From Streptomyces alboniger (lineage in GTDB: Bacteria; Actinomycetota; Actinomycetes; Streptomycetales; Streptomycetaceae), in assembly GCF_008704395.1 (NCBI RefSeq), contig NZ_CP023695.1, forward strand, positions 1,612,001 to 1,676,000: a stretch of 64,000 bases of DNA, in the 5' to 3' direction. Position 1 is the stretch's first letter; the number at the start of each line of letters is the position of its first letter. The position numbers and the translations under genes were made by a program. Positions 1 to 9,100 of this stretch are shown here, piece after piece. The notes under the pieces were generated by a model that saw only the letters and a program-made list of their open reading frames with translations, made no database searches and had not been told where the DNA came from.

Positions 1-606
1 TCGGTCGGCGCGGCCACCGAAAAGATACTCGCCGGCGTCAAGACGGCGGGTAAGAGCAAGTCGGTCTGGGGCAACGTCCCGTCCGGCCTGGACTACCAGC
101 TGGACACGCAGACGGTCGCCGCCGTTCTCGCCCCCGCCATGGCGGCCGCGATTCCGGTGGACGGCAAGAGCTTCACGGTGCAAGCGTCCGTGACGGACAC
201 GGACAATCTCCTCGACAAGGGCTTCTGGGACTCCGCGGCCAGGCTCGCACGGGTCGTCGTACCCGCCGTCCTCGACGAGCTGACCAAGAGCGGCGGTCCC
301 GGGAAGGGTCACTCCAAGGCCGCCGACCCGGACGAGGTGAACCGTGAGATCGCACGGGCGGTCCCGTCGGCCCGGATGGGTGACCCGAAGTTCTTCGGGC
401 TCGTGGAGACGCTGATCGGCATCGCGGCGCCGATCGTCATCAACGCGATCACCAAGGACTTCAAGCCCAACGAGCGTCCCACCGGCGGCAGGATCCAGGT
501 CGATCTGCCGGCCGGCATGAGCGAGAGCGAGAGGAAGAGCTTCTGGGACGACGCCCTCGACGTGGTCAGTACGGCGCTGCCGTACGTCATCCGCGCCATC
601 GCCTAG
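1..606 (+). CDS. Unknown protein with three amphipathic repeats (5' end outside window)
   Basis: The frame is open from base 1, so the gene starts upstream of the window; the ATG at 139 is only an internal methionine. The visible 201 residues match no family I know. Three segments of about 24 residues align with one another: nucleotides 217-288, 385-456 and 535-603. Each begins with an aromatic pair (FW, FF or FW), has hydrophobic residues every 3-4 positions, a Pro near position 16 and V-L/I at 18-19, so each looks like an amphipathic or membrane-active helix. The spacing is 56 and then 50 residues. The protease and hydrolase genes follow on the same strand, 77 bp downstream, and probably share the transcript. 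The open frame is certain; the function is unknown. Confidence 0.75.
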   Translation, partial: SVGAATEKILAGVKTAGKSKSVWGNVPSGLDYQLDTQTVAAVLAPAMAAAIPVDGKSFTVQASVTDTDNLLDKGFWDSAARLARVVVPAVLDELTKSGGPGKGHSKAADPDEVNREIARAVPSARMGDPKFFGLVETLIGIAAPIVINAITKDFKPNERPTGGRIQVDLPAGMSESERKSFWDDALDVVSTALPYVIRAIA

Positions 607-683
607 CGACCGGCGCGGGGACGGCGGCCGCCGCGAACGGCCGCCGTCCCGTCGGCATCCCACCCAGTGGAGGGACTTGCCCG

Positions 684-1646
684 ATGCCCGAAGACAACGC
701 CGTCTCCGATGGGACGGCTGCTCGCTGGAGGGCCAGTGCCGGGCAGATCGCCGATACGGCGACAGCGCTGCGCGAGCGGGACCTGGCTCTGGCCAACGCC
801 CCGGACGAGATCGAACGGCGTCAACGGCGGCTGGCCGACCAGGGGCTCGGCCTGGAGGCGCTCGTCGGCGACGACGACTCCGTCGGGACGAACTTCTTGA
901 GTCGCGGCACCACCGCTGCCCGGTCGGTGAGTCGCGTGGTCAGCGTGGCGTCGCGCCGTGATCCGCCCGTCCCGCTCGCCACGGGAGTGCTGATCGCTCC
1001 ACGGCTGCTCCTGACGAACAACCATGTGGTGCCCGGCGAGGTCGATGCCGCGGAGGCGGCCGCGCAGTTCGGCTTCGAGGTCGATGAGGCGGGCCGTGAG
1101 GGTGAGTACGTGACCTGCGCGCTTGCCCCGGAAGTGTGCTGGTTCACCGACGAGGAGCTGGATTTCACCGTGGTGGCCGTCGCCGACTCGCACGGCGAGG
1201 CACCGGGAGAGGCCTACGGCTGGGTGCCGCTCATCGAGCAGACCGGGAAAGCGCTCAAGTGCGAGGTGCTGAACGTGATCCACCACCCCGGCGGCGAAAG
1301 GAAGCGGGTCAGCATCCGGGCGAACCGGATGGTGGCCCAGGACGAGATCTGGCTGCGGTACACCAGTGACACCCGGAAGGGCTCGTCGGGAGCGCCCGTC
1401 TTCAACGATCAGTGGGAGATGGTCGCGCTCCATCGCCGAGGTATCAAATTGCTGGACGAACAGGGAGCGCCGGTCGCCCGCGGCGGGGAGCGCTGGACAC
1501 CCGAGATGGGTCGTGACGCCGCTGTGTACATGGGAAACGAAGGCGCCAGGGTGAGCAGAATCGTCAAGCGGCTGAGAGCGGCCCCTCTCACCCCGCCGAT
1601 GCGGACCCTGATCGATGCGGCGATCGAGGCGGGTGCAGACGTATGA
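684..1646 (+). CDS. Trypsin-like (V8/Glu-endopeptidase type) serine protease
   Basis: A 320-residue protein whose chymotrypsin-fold domain covers about residues 95-250. The apparent triad is His114 in TNNHVV, Asp160 in LDFTVV and Ser235 in GSSGAPV. The first 70 residues are charged and probably helical (many Arg, Glu and Gln), and no signal peptide is visible, so it should act in the cytoplasm or as part of a larger assembly rather than as a secreted digestive enzyme. The ATG at 684 follows GGAGGGA at about 669. The stop overlaps the start of the next gene (ATGA at 1643-1646), implying coupled translation with the alpha/beta hydrolase. The substrate is unknown. Cytosolic trypsin-like domains in actinomycetes are often found in signalling or conflict proteins. 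Confidence 0.8.
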   Translation: MPEDNAVSDGTAARWRASAGQIADTATALRERDLALANAPDEIERRQRRLADQGLGLEALVGDDDSVGTNFLSRGTTAARSVSRVVSVASRRDPPVPLATGVLIAPRLLLTNNHVVPGEVDAAEAAAQFGFEVDEAGREGEYVTCALAPEVCWFTDEELDFTVVAVADSHGEAPGEAYGWVPLIEQTGKALKCEVLNVIHHPGGERKRVSIRANRMVAQDEIWLRYTSDTRKGSSGAPVFNDQWEMVALHRRGIKLLDEQGAPVARGGERWTPEMGRDAAVYMGNEGARVSRIVKRLRAAPLTPPMRTLIDAAIEAGADV

Positions 1647-2536
1647 ACGCGACGTTGGTGTTGGTCCACGGCCGCAAGCAGGAGTGGAAGGACCCCGTCG
1701 AGCTCCGGCGCACATGGCAGGCGGGGCTGGCGGCAGGGCTTGTCAAAGCGGGCTTGCCGCCGGTGGACGGCCCCGTGCTCTTCCCGTACTTCGGGAACGT
1801 ACTGCGCAGGATCACTGACACCTTGGCCCAGAGCAATGCGGCCATCGACCTGGAAACGCTGCCCTCGGACCCCGACAGGCCGGGCCCGCTGCACCCCTGG
1901 CTGGGGTCGGACATCGGCGTGATGGAACGGAAGATGCTGGAGGACATGGCCGTCGGAGCGGGCTGGGTTCCCGGGAACGCCGACGACGACCTGGAACGCC
2001 TCTCGGACGTACTTTCCTGGTCGGTCGCCCGGCACGCGCTCGACTGGCTCGGCCGCACCACCCCGTTCGACCAGGCGTTCATCGCCGCGCATCTGCGCGA
2101 TGTGGCCGTCTACTTGACGCGCGCCAGGGCCGAGGTCCTCTCGCACGTGAGGGAGCAACTCCCCTCCGACGGACCCGTCGTCCTGGTCTCGCACAGCCTG
2201 GGGACCGTGGTGGCCCGTGATCTGCTCGGTGATCCCGGCCTGCGCGCGCGTACCGTTCTGTGGGTGACGGCAGGCTCTCCGCTGGGCATCGACGCCGTCC
2301 GCAAGAACCTCGGCCACCCGACGTACGCGGACAACCCCGGGGTGGAATGGCTGAGTGCCTACGACGTCAACGACATCGTGGCCCTTGGGCACCCGTTGCG
2401 GAGAAAGTGGGGCCCTCCGCTCAAGGACGTCGAAGTGGAGAACGGCGAAGCGCCACACTCCATCGAACGCTATCTCGGCCACCCCGAGGTAGCCGGACCG
2501 ATCGGCGCGGCACTGGCGGCCAAGGGCCCAGCCTGA
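1643..2536 (+). CDS. Alpha/beta-hydrolase fold protein
   Basis: A 297-residue protein. It begins with a hydrophobic strand and an HG oxyanion-type motif (LVLVHG), and carries the nucleophile elbow SHSLG followed by TVVARDLL near residue 182. A late Asp (YDVND) and His (APHSIERY) are reasonable triad partners. There is no signal peptide, so it is probably cytoplasmic. The fold resembles PGAP1/lipase-like or Ser-esterase proteins. The ATGA overlap with the upstream protease gene indicates a common operon and possibly a joint function. A GC-rich hairpin follows at 2581-2599. The substrate cannot be inferred. Confidence 0.75.
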   Translation: MNATLVLVHGRKQEWKDPVELRRTWQAGLAAGLVKAGLPPVDGPVLFPYFGNVLRRITDTLAQSNAAIDLETLPSDPDRPGPLHPWLGSDIGVMERKMLEDMAVGAGWVPGNADDDLERLSDVLSWSVARHALDWLGRTTPFDQAFIAAHLRDVAVYLTRARAEVLSHVREQLPSDGPVVLVSHSLGTVVARDLLGDPGLRARTVLWVTAGSPLGIDAVRKNLGHPTYADNPGVEWLSAYDVNDIVALGHPLRRKWGPPLKDVEVENGEAPHSIERYLGHPEVAGPIGAALAAKGPA

Positions 2537-2580
2537 GCCCTTGGTTAGCCTTTCCTTAAAGCGACCATAAGGATCTCCGT

Positions 2581-2599
2581 CCCCGGCCTCCAGCCGGGG
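2581..2599 (+). terminator. Hairpin downstream of the protease/hydrolase operon
   Basis: CCCCGGC and GCCGGGG form a perfect 7-bp stem with a 5-base loop, 45 bp after the hydrolase stop. There is no clean U-tract, but G/C hairpins of this kind are common Streptomyces terminators. Confidence 0.5.
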
Positions 2600-2667
2600 A
2601 TTTCGCGGTTTTCAGGGGCTAGCTTTCTGGTCGCGTCCCCCTGAACCGCCGTTTTGAGGAGAACCCC

Positions 2668-3699
2668 ATGACCGCTCGCCGCAAGGCCGCCGCGATCGCC
2701 GCCGCCGGTGTCGCCCCGCTCGCCCTGACCGCCCTGTCGGCGACGCCCGCCGCCGCGCACGGATCGATGACGGATCCGGTCAGCCGGGTCTCCGCCTGCT
2801 TCCAGGAGGGTCCTGAGGCCCCGAAGTCCGCCGCCTGCAAGGCCGCCGTCGCCGCAAGCGGCGCACAGGCCTTCTACGACTGGAACGGCGTGAACATCGC
2901 CAACGCCGCCGGGAAGTCGAAGCAGATCATCCCCGACGGCAAGCTGTGCAGCGCCGGCAACGACAAGTACAAGGGCCTCGACCTGCCGCACACGGACTGG
3001 CCGGCCAGCAAGCTGTCCGCCGGGAAGCACACCTTCCGTTACAAGGGCACCGCCCCGCACAAGGGCTCCTTCGAGCTGTACGTCACGAAGGACTCCTACG
3101 ACCCGGCGAAGCCCCTGAAGTGGTCGGACCTGGAGGCGAGGCCCTTCGTCAAGGTCACCGACCCGAGGATGGAGAACGGCGACTACGTCTTCGACGGGAA
3201 GGTCCCCGCCAGGTCGGGCCGTCACCTCATCTACTCGGTCTGGCAGCGCTCGGACTCCCCCGAGGCCTTCTACACCTGCTCCGACGTCGTCTTCGGCAAG
3301 GACAGCGGCGGCTCGGGCTCCGCCCCGGCCCCGGCCGCGTCCGCCCCCTCCGACAAGGAGATCGAGGCGGGCGCCGAGAAGTCCACGGTCGAGCACCACG
3401 GCCACGGGGACGCCGACGCCAAGACGGGCGCGGAGGCCACCGGCGCCGCCCCCGCCGCTCCCGCCGCCGCTCCCGCCGCCGACGGCGACGCGGCGGCGGC
3501 CGGCAACGAGCCCGAGGTGAACGGCGGCGCCGAGAAGCCGGTCACCACCGCGGCCGGCACCGACGACAACCTCGCCGAGACCGGCGGCGACAGCACCACG
3601 CCCTACCTCGCGATGGGCGGCGCGGCCGCCCTCGCCGTCGGCGCCGCGGCGATGTTCGCCACGACCCGCCGCCGCACCGCCGGACGCCACGGCCGCTGA
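2668..3699 (+). CDS. AA10 lytic polysaccharide monooxygenase with C-terminal sortase signal
   Basis: A 343-residue secreted copper enzyme expected to cleave chitin or cellulose oxidatively. The signal peptide ends PAAA at residue 30, leaving His31 as mature N-terminus, the first copper ligand. The second His is His131 in TAPHKGS, and Phe201 in AFYTCSDV matches the axial aromatic position of the family. After about residue 212 comes a long Ala/Pro/Asp/Glu linker instead of the usual carbohydrate-binding module, then LAETG, a hydrophobic helix and an Arg-rich tail. This is a wall-sorting signal of the LAxTG type used by Streptomyces class E sortases. The start is supported by GAGGAG 9 bp upstream. 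The enzyme is therefore predicted to be tethered to the wall rather than released. Confidence 0.9.
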   Translation: MTARRKAAAIAAAGVAPLALTALSATPAAAHGSMTDPVSRVSACFQEGPEAPKSAACKAAVAASGAQAFYDWNGVNIANAAGKSKQIIPDGKLCSAGNDKYKGLDLPHTDWPASKLSAGKHTFRYKGTAPHKGSFELYVTKDSYDPAKPLKWSDLEARPFVKVTDPRMENGDYVFDGKVPARSGRHLIYSVWQRSDSPEAFYTCSDVVFGKDSGGSGSAPAPAASAPSDKEIEAGAEKSTVEHHGHGDADAKTGAEATGAAPAAPAAAPAADGDAAAAGNEPEVNGGAEKPVTTAAGTDDNLAETGGDSTTPYLAMGGAAALAVGAAAMFATTRRRTAGRHGR

Positions 3700-3732
3700 G
3701 CCGTAGGCACCGGTTGACGGGCTGGGCCGCTG

Positions 3733-4596
3733 CTACGACAGGCACGTGCTCGGCGTCGCATGCTCCGGGTCGAGCGCGTTCGCCACCTCGTGGTGGGCCA
3801 CTCGGTCCAGGACGCCGACCGCCAGATGCTCCGCCACGTCGACGCGGCAGAGGTCCTGGACGGTCACGTTGCGCACGTCGGGGCCGTCCAGGAACTGGCT
3901 GCGGTACGGGGTGACCACCTCGTCGTACTTGGTGGCGATGACGGTGTAGCGCACGCCGGGCACGGTGTCCCCGCCCTTGTTGAGCCTGGTCAGGAAGGGC
4001 GATCCGGCCACCTGGTCGGCGAGGCTCGGCGTCTTGGTGGTCAGCAGGTCCTCGACCCCGGGGAAGTACGGCAGCAGTTTGGTGAGGCCGAGCAGCGTGG
4101 TGCCGTGGTTGTCGGGCGCGAGGCCGATGAGGGCGTTCACCTTGTCGGCGCCCCCGAGGAACTTGAGGTAGTGGCGGGGCATCATGCCGCCCTGCGAGTG
4201 GCCGACGAGGTCCGCCTCCTCCGCGCCCGTCGAGGCGAGCACCTTGTCGACGAAGCCGTCGAGCTGCTCGGCCGACTTGTCGATGGGGCCGAGCCCGTGG
4301 AAGAACGGCACGTCCTTCAACTGGCCGTAGTCCAGGGAGTAGACGCAGTAGCCGCGCCTGACCAGGTAGGGCGCGAGGACGAGCCAGTTGTCGACGGAGT
4401 TCCCGAACGTGCCGTGCACGAGGACGACCGGGCGAGGGTGCGCGGTGGAGGGCTTGCAGCTGTAGTCGTTCCAGCCACGGGACGTGGTGGCCTCCGCCAC
4501 GGAAGCGGAAGCGGAAGCGGTGGGGGTGAGGGTGACCGCGCCCGTGACGAGCAGGGCGGCGGCGAGCGCGCGCAGCGCTCGTCTCCAGGGCAGCAT
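3733..4596 (-). CDS. Secreted triacylglycerol lipase/esterase (alpha/beta hydrolase)
   Basis: A 287-residue exported lipase. The n-region MLPWRRALRA, an Ala/Leu-rich core and ASASA form a signal peptide of about 32 residues. The mature part has VLVHGTFGNS (oxyanion region), GHSQGG (nucleophile Ser), a late Asp in TKYDEVVTPY and a His in VAEHLAVG, an order typical of class-2 bacterial lipases. Cysteines near both ends could form a disulfide. The gene is convergent with the monooxygenase gene, with only 33 bp between stops, and has its own promoter region upstream of 4596. Confidence 0.85.
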   Translation of the reverse strand: MLPWRRALRALAAALLVTGAVTLTPTASASASVAEATTSRGWNDYSCKPSTAHPRPVVLVHGTFGNSVDNWLVLAPYLVRRGYCVYSLDYGQLKDVPFFHGLGPIDKSAEQLDGFVDKVLASTGAEEADLVGHSQGGMMPRHYLKFLGGADKVNALIGLAPDNHGTTLLGLTKLLPYFPGVEDLLTTKTPSLADQVAGSPFLTRLNKGGDTVPGVRYTVIATKYDEVVTPYRSQFLDGPDVRNVTVQDLCRVDVAEHLAVGVLDRVAHHEVANALDPEHATPSTCLS

Positions 4597-4821
4597 CGTG
4601 TGGTCTCCTTGCGGCTCAAGGGAGTTGCGATGGCTGTACGCCCTGTGATCCGGATCGACAGGATGCCGTGCTCACGTCAAATTACGCGCCGGTAGATGAA
4701 GAGTGAAGCGCCGCGACACGACAACTTCCAGTGATTACTGGCAGAGTCCCGACACCGGTGGGGTTCCGCTGCCGGCGGTGCTCAGATACTGGCGGGGCTC
4801 CGGTACTGGCGGGCCCCGCGC

Positions 4822-5097
4822 TCACCGTTGGGGTGCCACCAGCCCCATCTCGTAGGCGAGGTCATCGGCGTTCCGCCTGATCAGCCGGGTGGCCTCGATG
4901 CCGTCCACGCCCGGCATGCGGATGTCCATGACGACGACGTCGGGGCGTACGTCCCTGGCCGGCCGGACCGCTTCGGCGCCCGCGCCCGCCTCCCCCACGA
5001 CCTCGATGTCCGCGGTGTCGGCCATCAGGACGCGCAGGCCCGCGCGTACCAGCGGCTGGTCGTCGGCGAGGACCACGCGGGCGGCTCTTGCGCTCAT
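4822..5097 (-). pseudogene. NarL/FixJ-type response regulator with internal deletion
   Basis: Only 91 codons remain, against about 220 for the family. The receiver begins normally with the acidic pair in LADDQPLVRAGL and the phospho-acceptor Asp in VVVMDIRMPGVDG, but after ATRLIRR it passes directly into AYEMGLVAPQR. That resembles the last residues of the C-terminal HTH domain. The end of the receiver and nearly all of the DNA-binding domain are therefore missing, most simply through one internal deletion of roughly 125 codons. The ATG overlaps the TGA of the kinase remnant upstream, so the original kinase-regulator coupling is still visible. It is unlikely to regulate anything. Confidence 0.75.
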
Positions 5098-5445
5098 CGG
5101 GGGGCCTGTGCCGGGACGGGCAGCCTGGCCGCGACCCGGAAGCCGCCCTCGGGGCGCGGCCCCGCGCTGAAGTCACCGTTCAGCAGGCCCACACGCTCGC
5201 GCATACCGAGAGGCCGTATCCGTCGCCCGCGGGCAGCTTTCCGACGCCGCGTCGACGACCTCGACGGTCACGTCGGCGTCGCCGTGGACGACGGTCACCC
5301 GGCACGCGCCGGTACCCGCGTGGCGTACGACGTTGGTGAGCGCCTCTTGGAGAACGCGGAACGCGGCCAGGTCGATGTCGGCGGGCAGGGGCCGGGGCTC
5401 ACCGTGCCGGTGGACCTGGGCGCGGACGCCGGCGTCCCGCCGGAC
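5094..5445 (-). pseudogene. Histidine kinase remnant (C-terminal ATPase part, frameshifted)
   Basis: Reading leftward from about 5445, one frame gives the kinase N-box region (LQEALTNVVRHA) and then VTVVHGDADVTVEVVDA. After about 5235 the frame is lost. The expected G-box and C-terminal residues (GMRERVGLLNGDFS, then GGFRVAARLPV) reappear in other frames, ending at the TGA that overlaps the regulator ATG. At least one and probably two frameshifts are needed. The sensor and His-phosphotransfer parts are absent. This fits the partner of the broken response regulator. Confidence 0.7.
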
Positions 5446-5451
5446 CGCCGC

Positions 5452-5817
5452 GCGGTGATCGCGGCGAAGTCGGTCGTGGTCACGGCGGTGATGTGCGGGC
5501 TCGGCGCGGTCGTCGCGGGTGTCGTTCGGCGTGACGCAGGCGCCGCTGCGGGACGAGGGCGGGCTTTCGATCGGCGACGCGGGGGCCCTGCGGCCCGTCG
5601 CGGCCTCGGCGCCGCTCACGCCGGTGTGCGCACTGGTCGGCATGGCGCTCGGGGCGGTCGTCCGGCACGCCGCGGGCACGGTCACCGCGGTGGCCGTGTG
5701 CTCCTGCTGCTCCCGGCGCTCCTCCAGGGCGACACCTACCGGTGGATCAAGGAGATCGGCAACGCGATGGCTCACCGCGTGGTGACGGTGACAGTGGTGT
5801 GCCGCAGGGACGTGTGA
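5452..5817 (+). pseudogene. ABC-2 type permease remnant with two frameshifts
   Basis: On the plus strand the segment reads VIAAKSVVVTAVMCGLGAVV in one frame. Near 5515 it shifts to a second frame (SFGVTQAPLRDEGG, then SAPLTPVCALVGMALGAVV), and near 5700 it returns to the first (LLLLPALLQGDTYRWIKEIG). The alternating hydrophobic stretches and short loops look like the C-terminal half of the bacitracin/drug-type ABC-2 permeases that often neighbour two-component systems. No start, ATPase partner or intact frame is present. The family call is by resemblance only. Confidence 0.5.
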
Positions 5818-6176
5818 GCCCGGGGGCGCCGGACGTGTGAGCGGAGCCGCCCCGGACACTCGCCCCAGTTACGGACAGTGTCTGCTGCGCGCCACTCCGT
5901 TACCCTCTCCACCCCCCTCCTCCCTCTTGAGTCGCTCGACGACTGCGGCGCGGTGCGCGCCGGGACGTTTTCCTCCAACCATGCCGCCCGGTCGGGGATG
6001 TGACGGCGCAGCACCTGTTCCGGCCGCCGCTCCCCCGCTGCCAAATCGATGCCGTGTTCGAATCATGTCGCTGACCAGGGCTGATGAAGGTTAGACTAAT
6101 CGAACGAGCGTACGATGAATGTATCGGGCATACGACGTAAAAGGGTCAACATGGGGTGGAGTGATGGAGGTGCGGC
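5818..6176. other. Non-coding region between the gene remnants and dnaE2
   Basis: I see no convincing gene here. The right-hand end holds the SOS-like palindrome at 6100-6115 and the dnaE2 ribosome-binding site (GGAGG near 6166). A stretch resembling a tRNA T-loop (GTTCGAATC) occurs near 6056, but no cloverleaf can be built around it. Confidence 0.6.
6100..6115 (+). promoter_or_regulatory. Putative LexA/SOS box of the dnaE2 cassette
   Basis: The sequence TCGAACGAGCGTACGA matches the actinobacterial LexA operator TCGAAC-N4-GTTCGA at 11 of 12 defined positions; the only mismatch is A for T in the right arm. It lies 61 bp upstream of the dnaE2 start. DnaE2 genes are classic SOS targets in actinobacteria, so position and gene identity agree. 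Confidence 0.75.
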
Positions 6177-9100
6177 ATGGCGGGCTTCGCCCATCTGCAC
6201 GTCGCGTCCGGTTACTCCGAGCGCTACGGCGCCGCCCACCCCGAGCAGCTCGCCCTGCGGGCCGCCGAGCGAGGCGTGACGGCGCTCGCGCTCACCGACC
6301 GGAACACGGTCACCGGTGCCGTCCGGTTCGCGCAGGCATGCGCGGGAACCGGGGTGCGGCCGATCTTCGGTATCGACCTGGCGGTGGAGGCCCTGGCGCC
6401 CCCGCCGCCCGCCCAGCGACGCCGCACCCCGGTGCGCGGCGGCGCGCACGTCGTCGAGCCGCCGCTGCGGTTCGTGCTGCTGGCGCAGAACCGCGCCGGG
6501 TGGGCGCGGCTGTGCCGCATCACGTCGGCCGCCCACGTGGGCACCGCGTCCGGCGCGGCACCGGTGGTGGTGCCGTGGGAGGCGCTGCGCGAATACGGCG
6601 GTCCCGGTCTGACCGTGCTGCTCGGGCCGCTCTCCGAGCCGGTACGAGCCTTGGCGGCCGGGCGGGAAGACGTCGCGATGAAGCTGCTGGCGCCGTGGCG
6701 GGAGATCTTCGGGAGTGGGGTCAGGCTGGAAGTCGTAGCGCATAAACGTTCCTCCATCGGTCCTGGATCCCTCCGCCTGGCTGCCCGCACCCTGGCGCTG
6801 GCCGACCGCACCCACACCACCGCGGTGCTCTCCAACGCCGTCCGCTACGCCGACCCCGACCAGCACCGCCTCGCCGACGTCCTGGACGCCGCCCGGCTGC
6901 TGCGGCCCATCGACCGGCGCCGCCTGGACAGCGGACAGCGCTGGCTCAAGGACGAGAAGGCGATGACGGCCGTCGCGCACCTGGTTGCCCAATGCGCCGG
7001 AGCCGACGCCCGGCGGGCCCACCGCCTGGTGGCGGACACCGCCGCCACCGCGGCCCTGTGCGCCGTCGACCCCGGAGCGGACCTGGGGCTGGGCACGCGG
7101 CATTTCCCGGAGCCCTCGCTCTTCGGCGCCGAGCCCGGAGCGGGAGGAGCGACACGACTGCTGCGCCGGCAGTGCGAGGCCGGCCTGGCCCGGCGGGGCC
7201 TGGACCGCGACCGAGCGGCGCTCGACCGGCTGGACGAGGAACTCAAGGTGATCTCCACGCTGGACTACGACTCGTACTTCCTCGCCGTCGGCCAGGTCGT
7301 GGCCGACATCCGGGCCAAGGGCATCAGGGTCGCGGCCCGCGGCTCGGGCGCCGGTTCGATGGTCTGCCACGCGCTGGGCGTCGCCACCGCGAACCCGCTC
7401 GACCACCGTCTGCTGTTCGAACGCTTCCTGAGTGTGCGCCGGGCTTCCCTGCCCGACATCGACATCGACGTGGAGTCCGCCCGCCGGCTGGAGTGCTACG
7501 ACACGATCTTCGACCGGTTCGGCAAGGAGCGGGTCGCCGTCACCGCCATGCCCGAGACCTACCGGGCCCGCCGCGCCCTGCGCGACACCGGCCTCGCCCT
7601 CGGAATCGCGCCCGCGGAAGTCGACCGGATCGCCAAGAGCTTCCCGCACCTGAGAGCTTCCGACATCACGGGCGCGCTCACCGAACTGCCCGAACTGAGG
7701 CAGCTGGCGGCCGAGGCGCACCGGTACGGACCGCTGTGGGAGCTCGCGGAGGGCCTCGACTCCCTGGTCCACGGCATGGCCATGCACCCCTGCGGAGTGG
7801 TCATCAGCGACGCGACGCTCCTGGACCGGCTGCCGGTGCAGCCCACCCCGCAGGGCGATTACCCCATGGCCATGGCGGCGAAGGAGGAGATCGAGGACCT
7901 GGGCAACATCAAGCTGGATGTGCTGGGCGTACGCATGCAGTCGGCGATGTCTCACGCCGTCGCCGAGATCGAACGGACGACCGGTAACCACATCGACCTG
8001 GACGACCCCAAGCAGGTACCGCTCGACGACGTCTTCGCCTTCAAGCTCATCCAGGAGAGCCAGACCCTGGGCCTGTTCCAGCTGGAGTCCCCCGGCCAGC
8101 AAGACCTGCTGTCCAGGTTGCAGCCGCGCGACCCGCAGGACGTCATCGCCGACATCAGCCTCTTCCGACCCGGACCGGTCGCCGGGGGCATGCCCGAGCG
8201 GTACATCGCCGCACGTCATGGCGGCACTCCGACGTACGCCCATCCGGACCTGGAACCGGTGCTCGCCGACACCTACGGCGTGACCATCTGGCACGAGCAG
8301 ATCATCGAGACCCTGGCGGTCATGACCGGCTGCGACTACGCGCTGGCCGAGGTCGCCCGGCGGGCGCTCGGCGAGAAGGACCGGCTGCCGAAGCTCAGGG
8401 ACTGGTTCCACGGCCTGGCACGCGCGCGTGGCTACAGTGCGGCCGTCCGGGACGAGGTCTGGAAGACCGTCGAGGCCTTCGGCGCCTACGGCTTCTGCCG
8501 CGCCCACGCGGTCGCCTTCGCCGTACCCGCCCTCCAGAGCGCCTGGCTCAAGGCGCACCACCCGGCATACCTGCTGGCCGGCCTGCTCGAACACGACCCC
8601 GGGATGTGGCCCAAGCGCGTCCTCGTCTCCGACGCCCGTCGCCGCGGTGTACAGGTCCTGCCCGTCGACATCAACCACTCCCAGGTGAAACACACCGTGG
8701 AGAAGACCGACGGAGAGCAGCGGGGCGTACGGCTCGCCCTCTCCGCGGTGCACGGCATCAGCGAGGACGAGTGCGTACGAATCGAACAAGGCCAGCCCTA
8801 CCGATCCCTCTCCGACTTCTGGCAGCGTGCCCGCCCCAGCAGACCCACTGCCGAACGCCTCGCCGAAATAGGCGCCCTGAACTCCCTCCACGACGGCCGC
8901 CTCACGCGCCGCGACCTGCTGCTCCAGATCGCCGAACTCCACCGGGCCTCCCGCACCCGGTCCGTCGGCAAGGGCCAACTGCCCATCGAAGCGGGCCCCG
9001 TGGGCGGGGCGGAGCCGAGCGGCCTGCCGGAACTGACCGGACGCGAAGCCCTCAGTGCCGAGCTGAGCACCCTCGGCATCGACGTCTCCAGGCACCTGAT

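Noticed and set aside
6047..6070. GTTCGAATC resembling a tRNA T-loop, possible attachment-site remnant
   Set aside because: The T-stem pairs only partly and no anticodon or acceptor stem can be built on either side.
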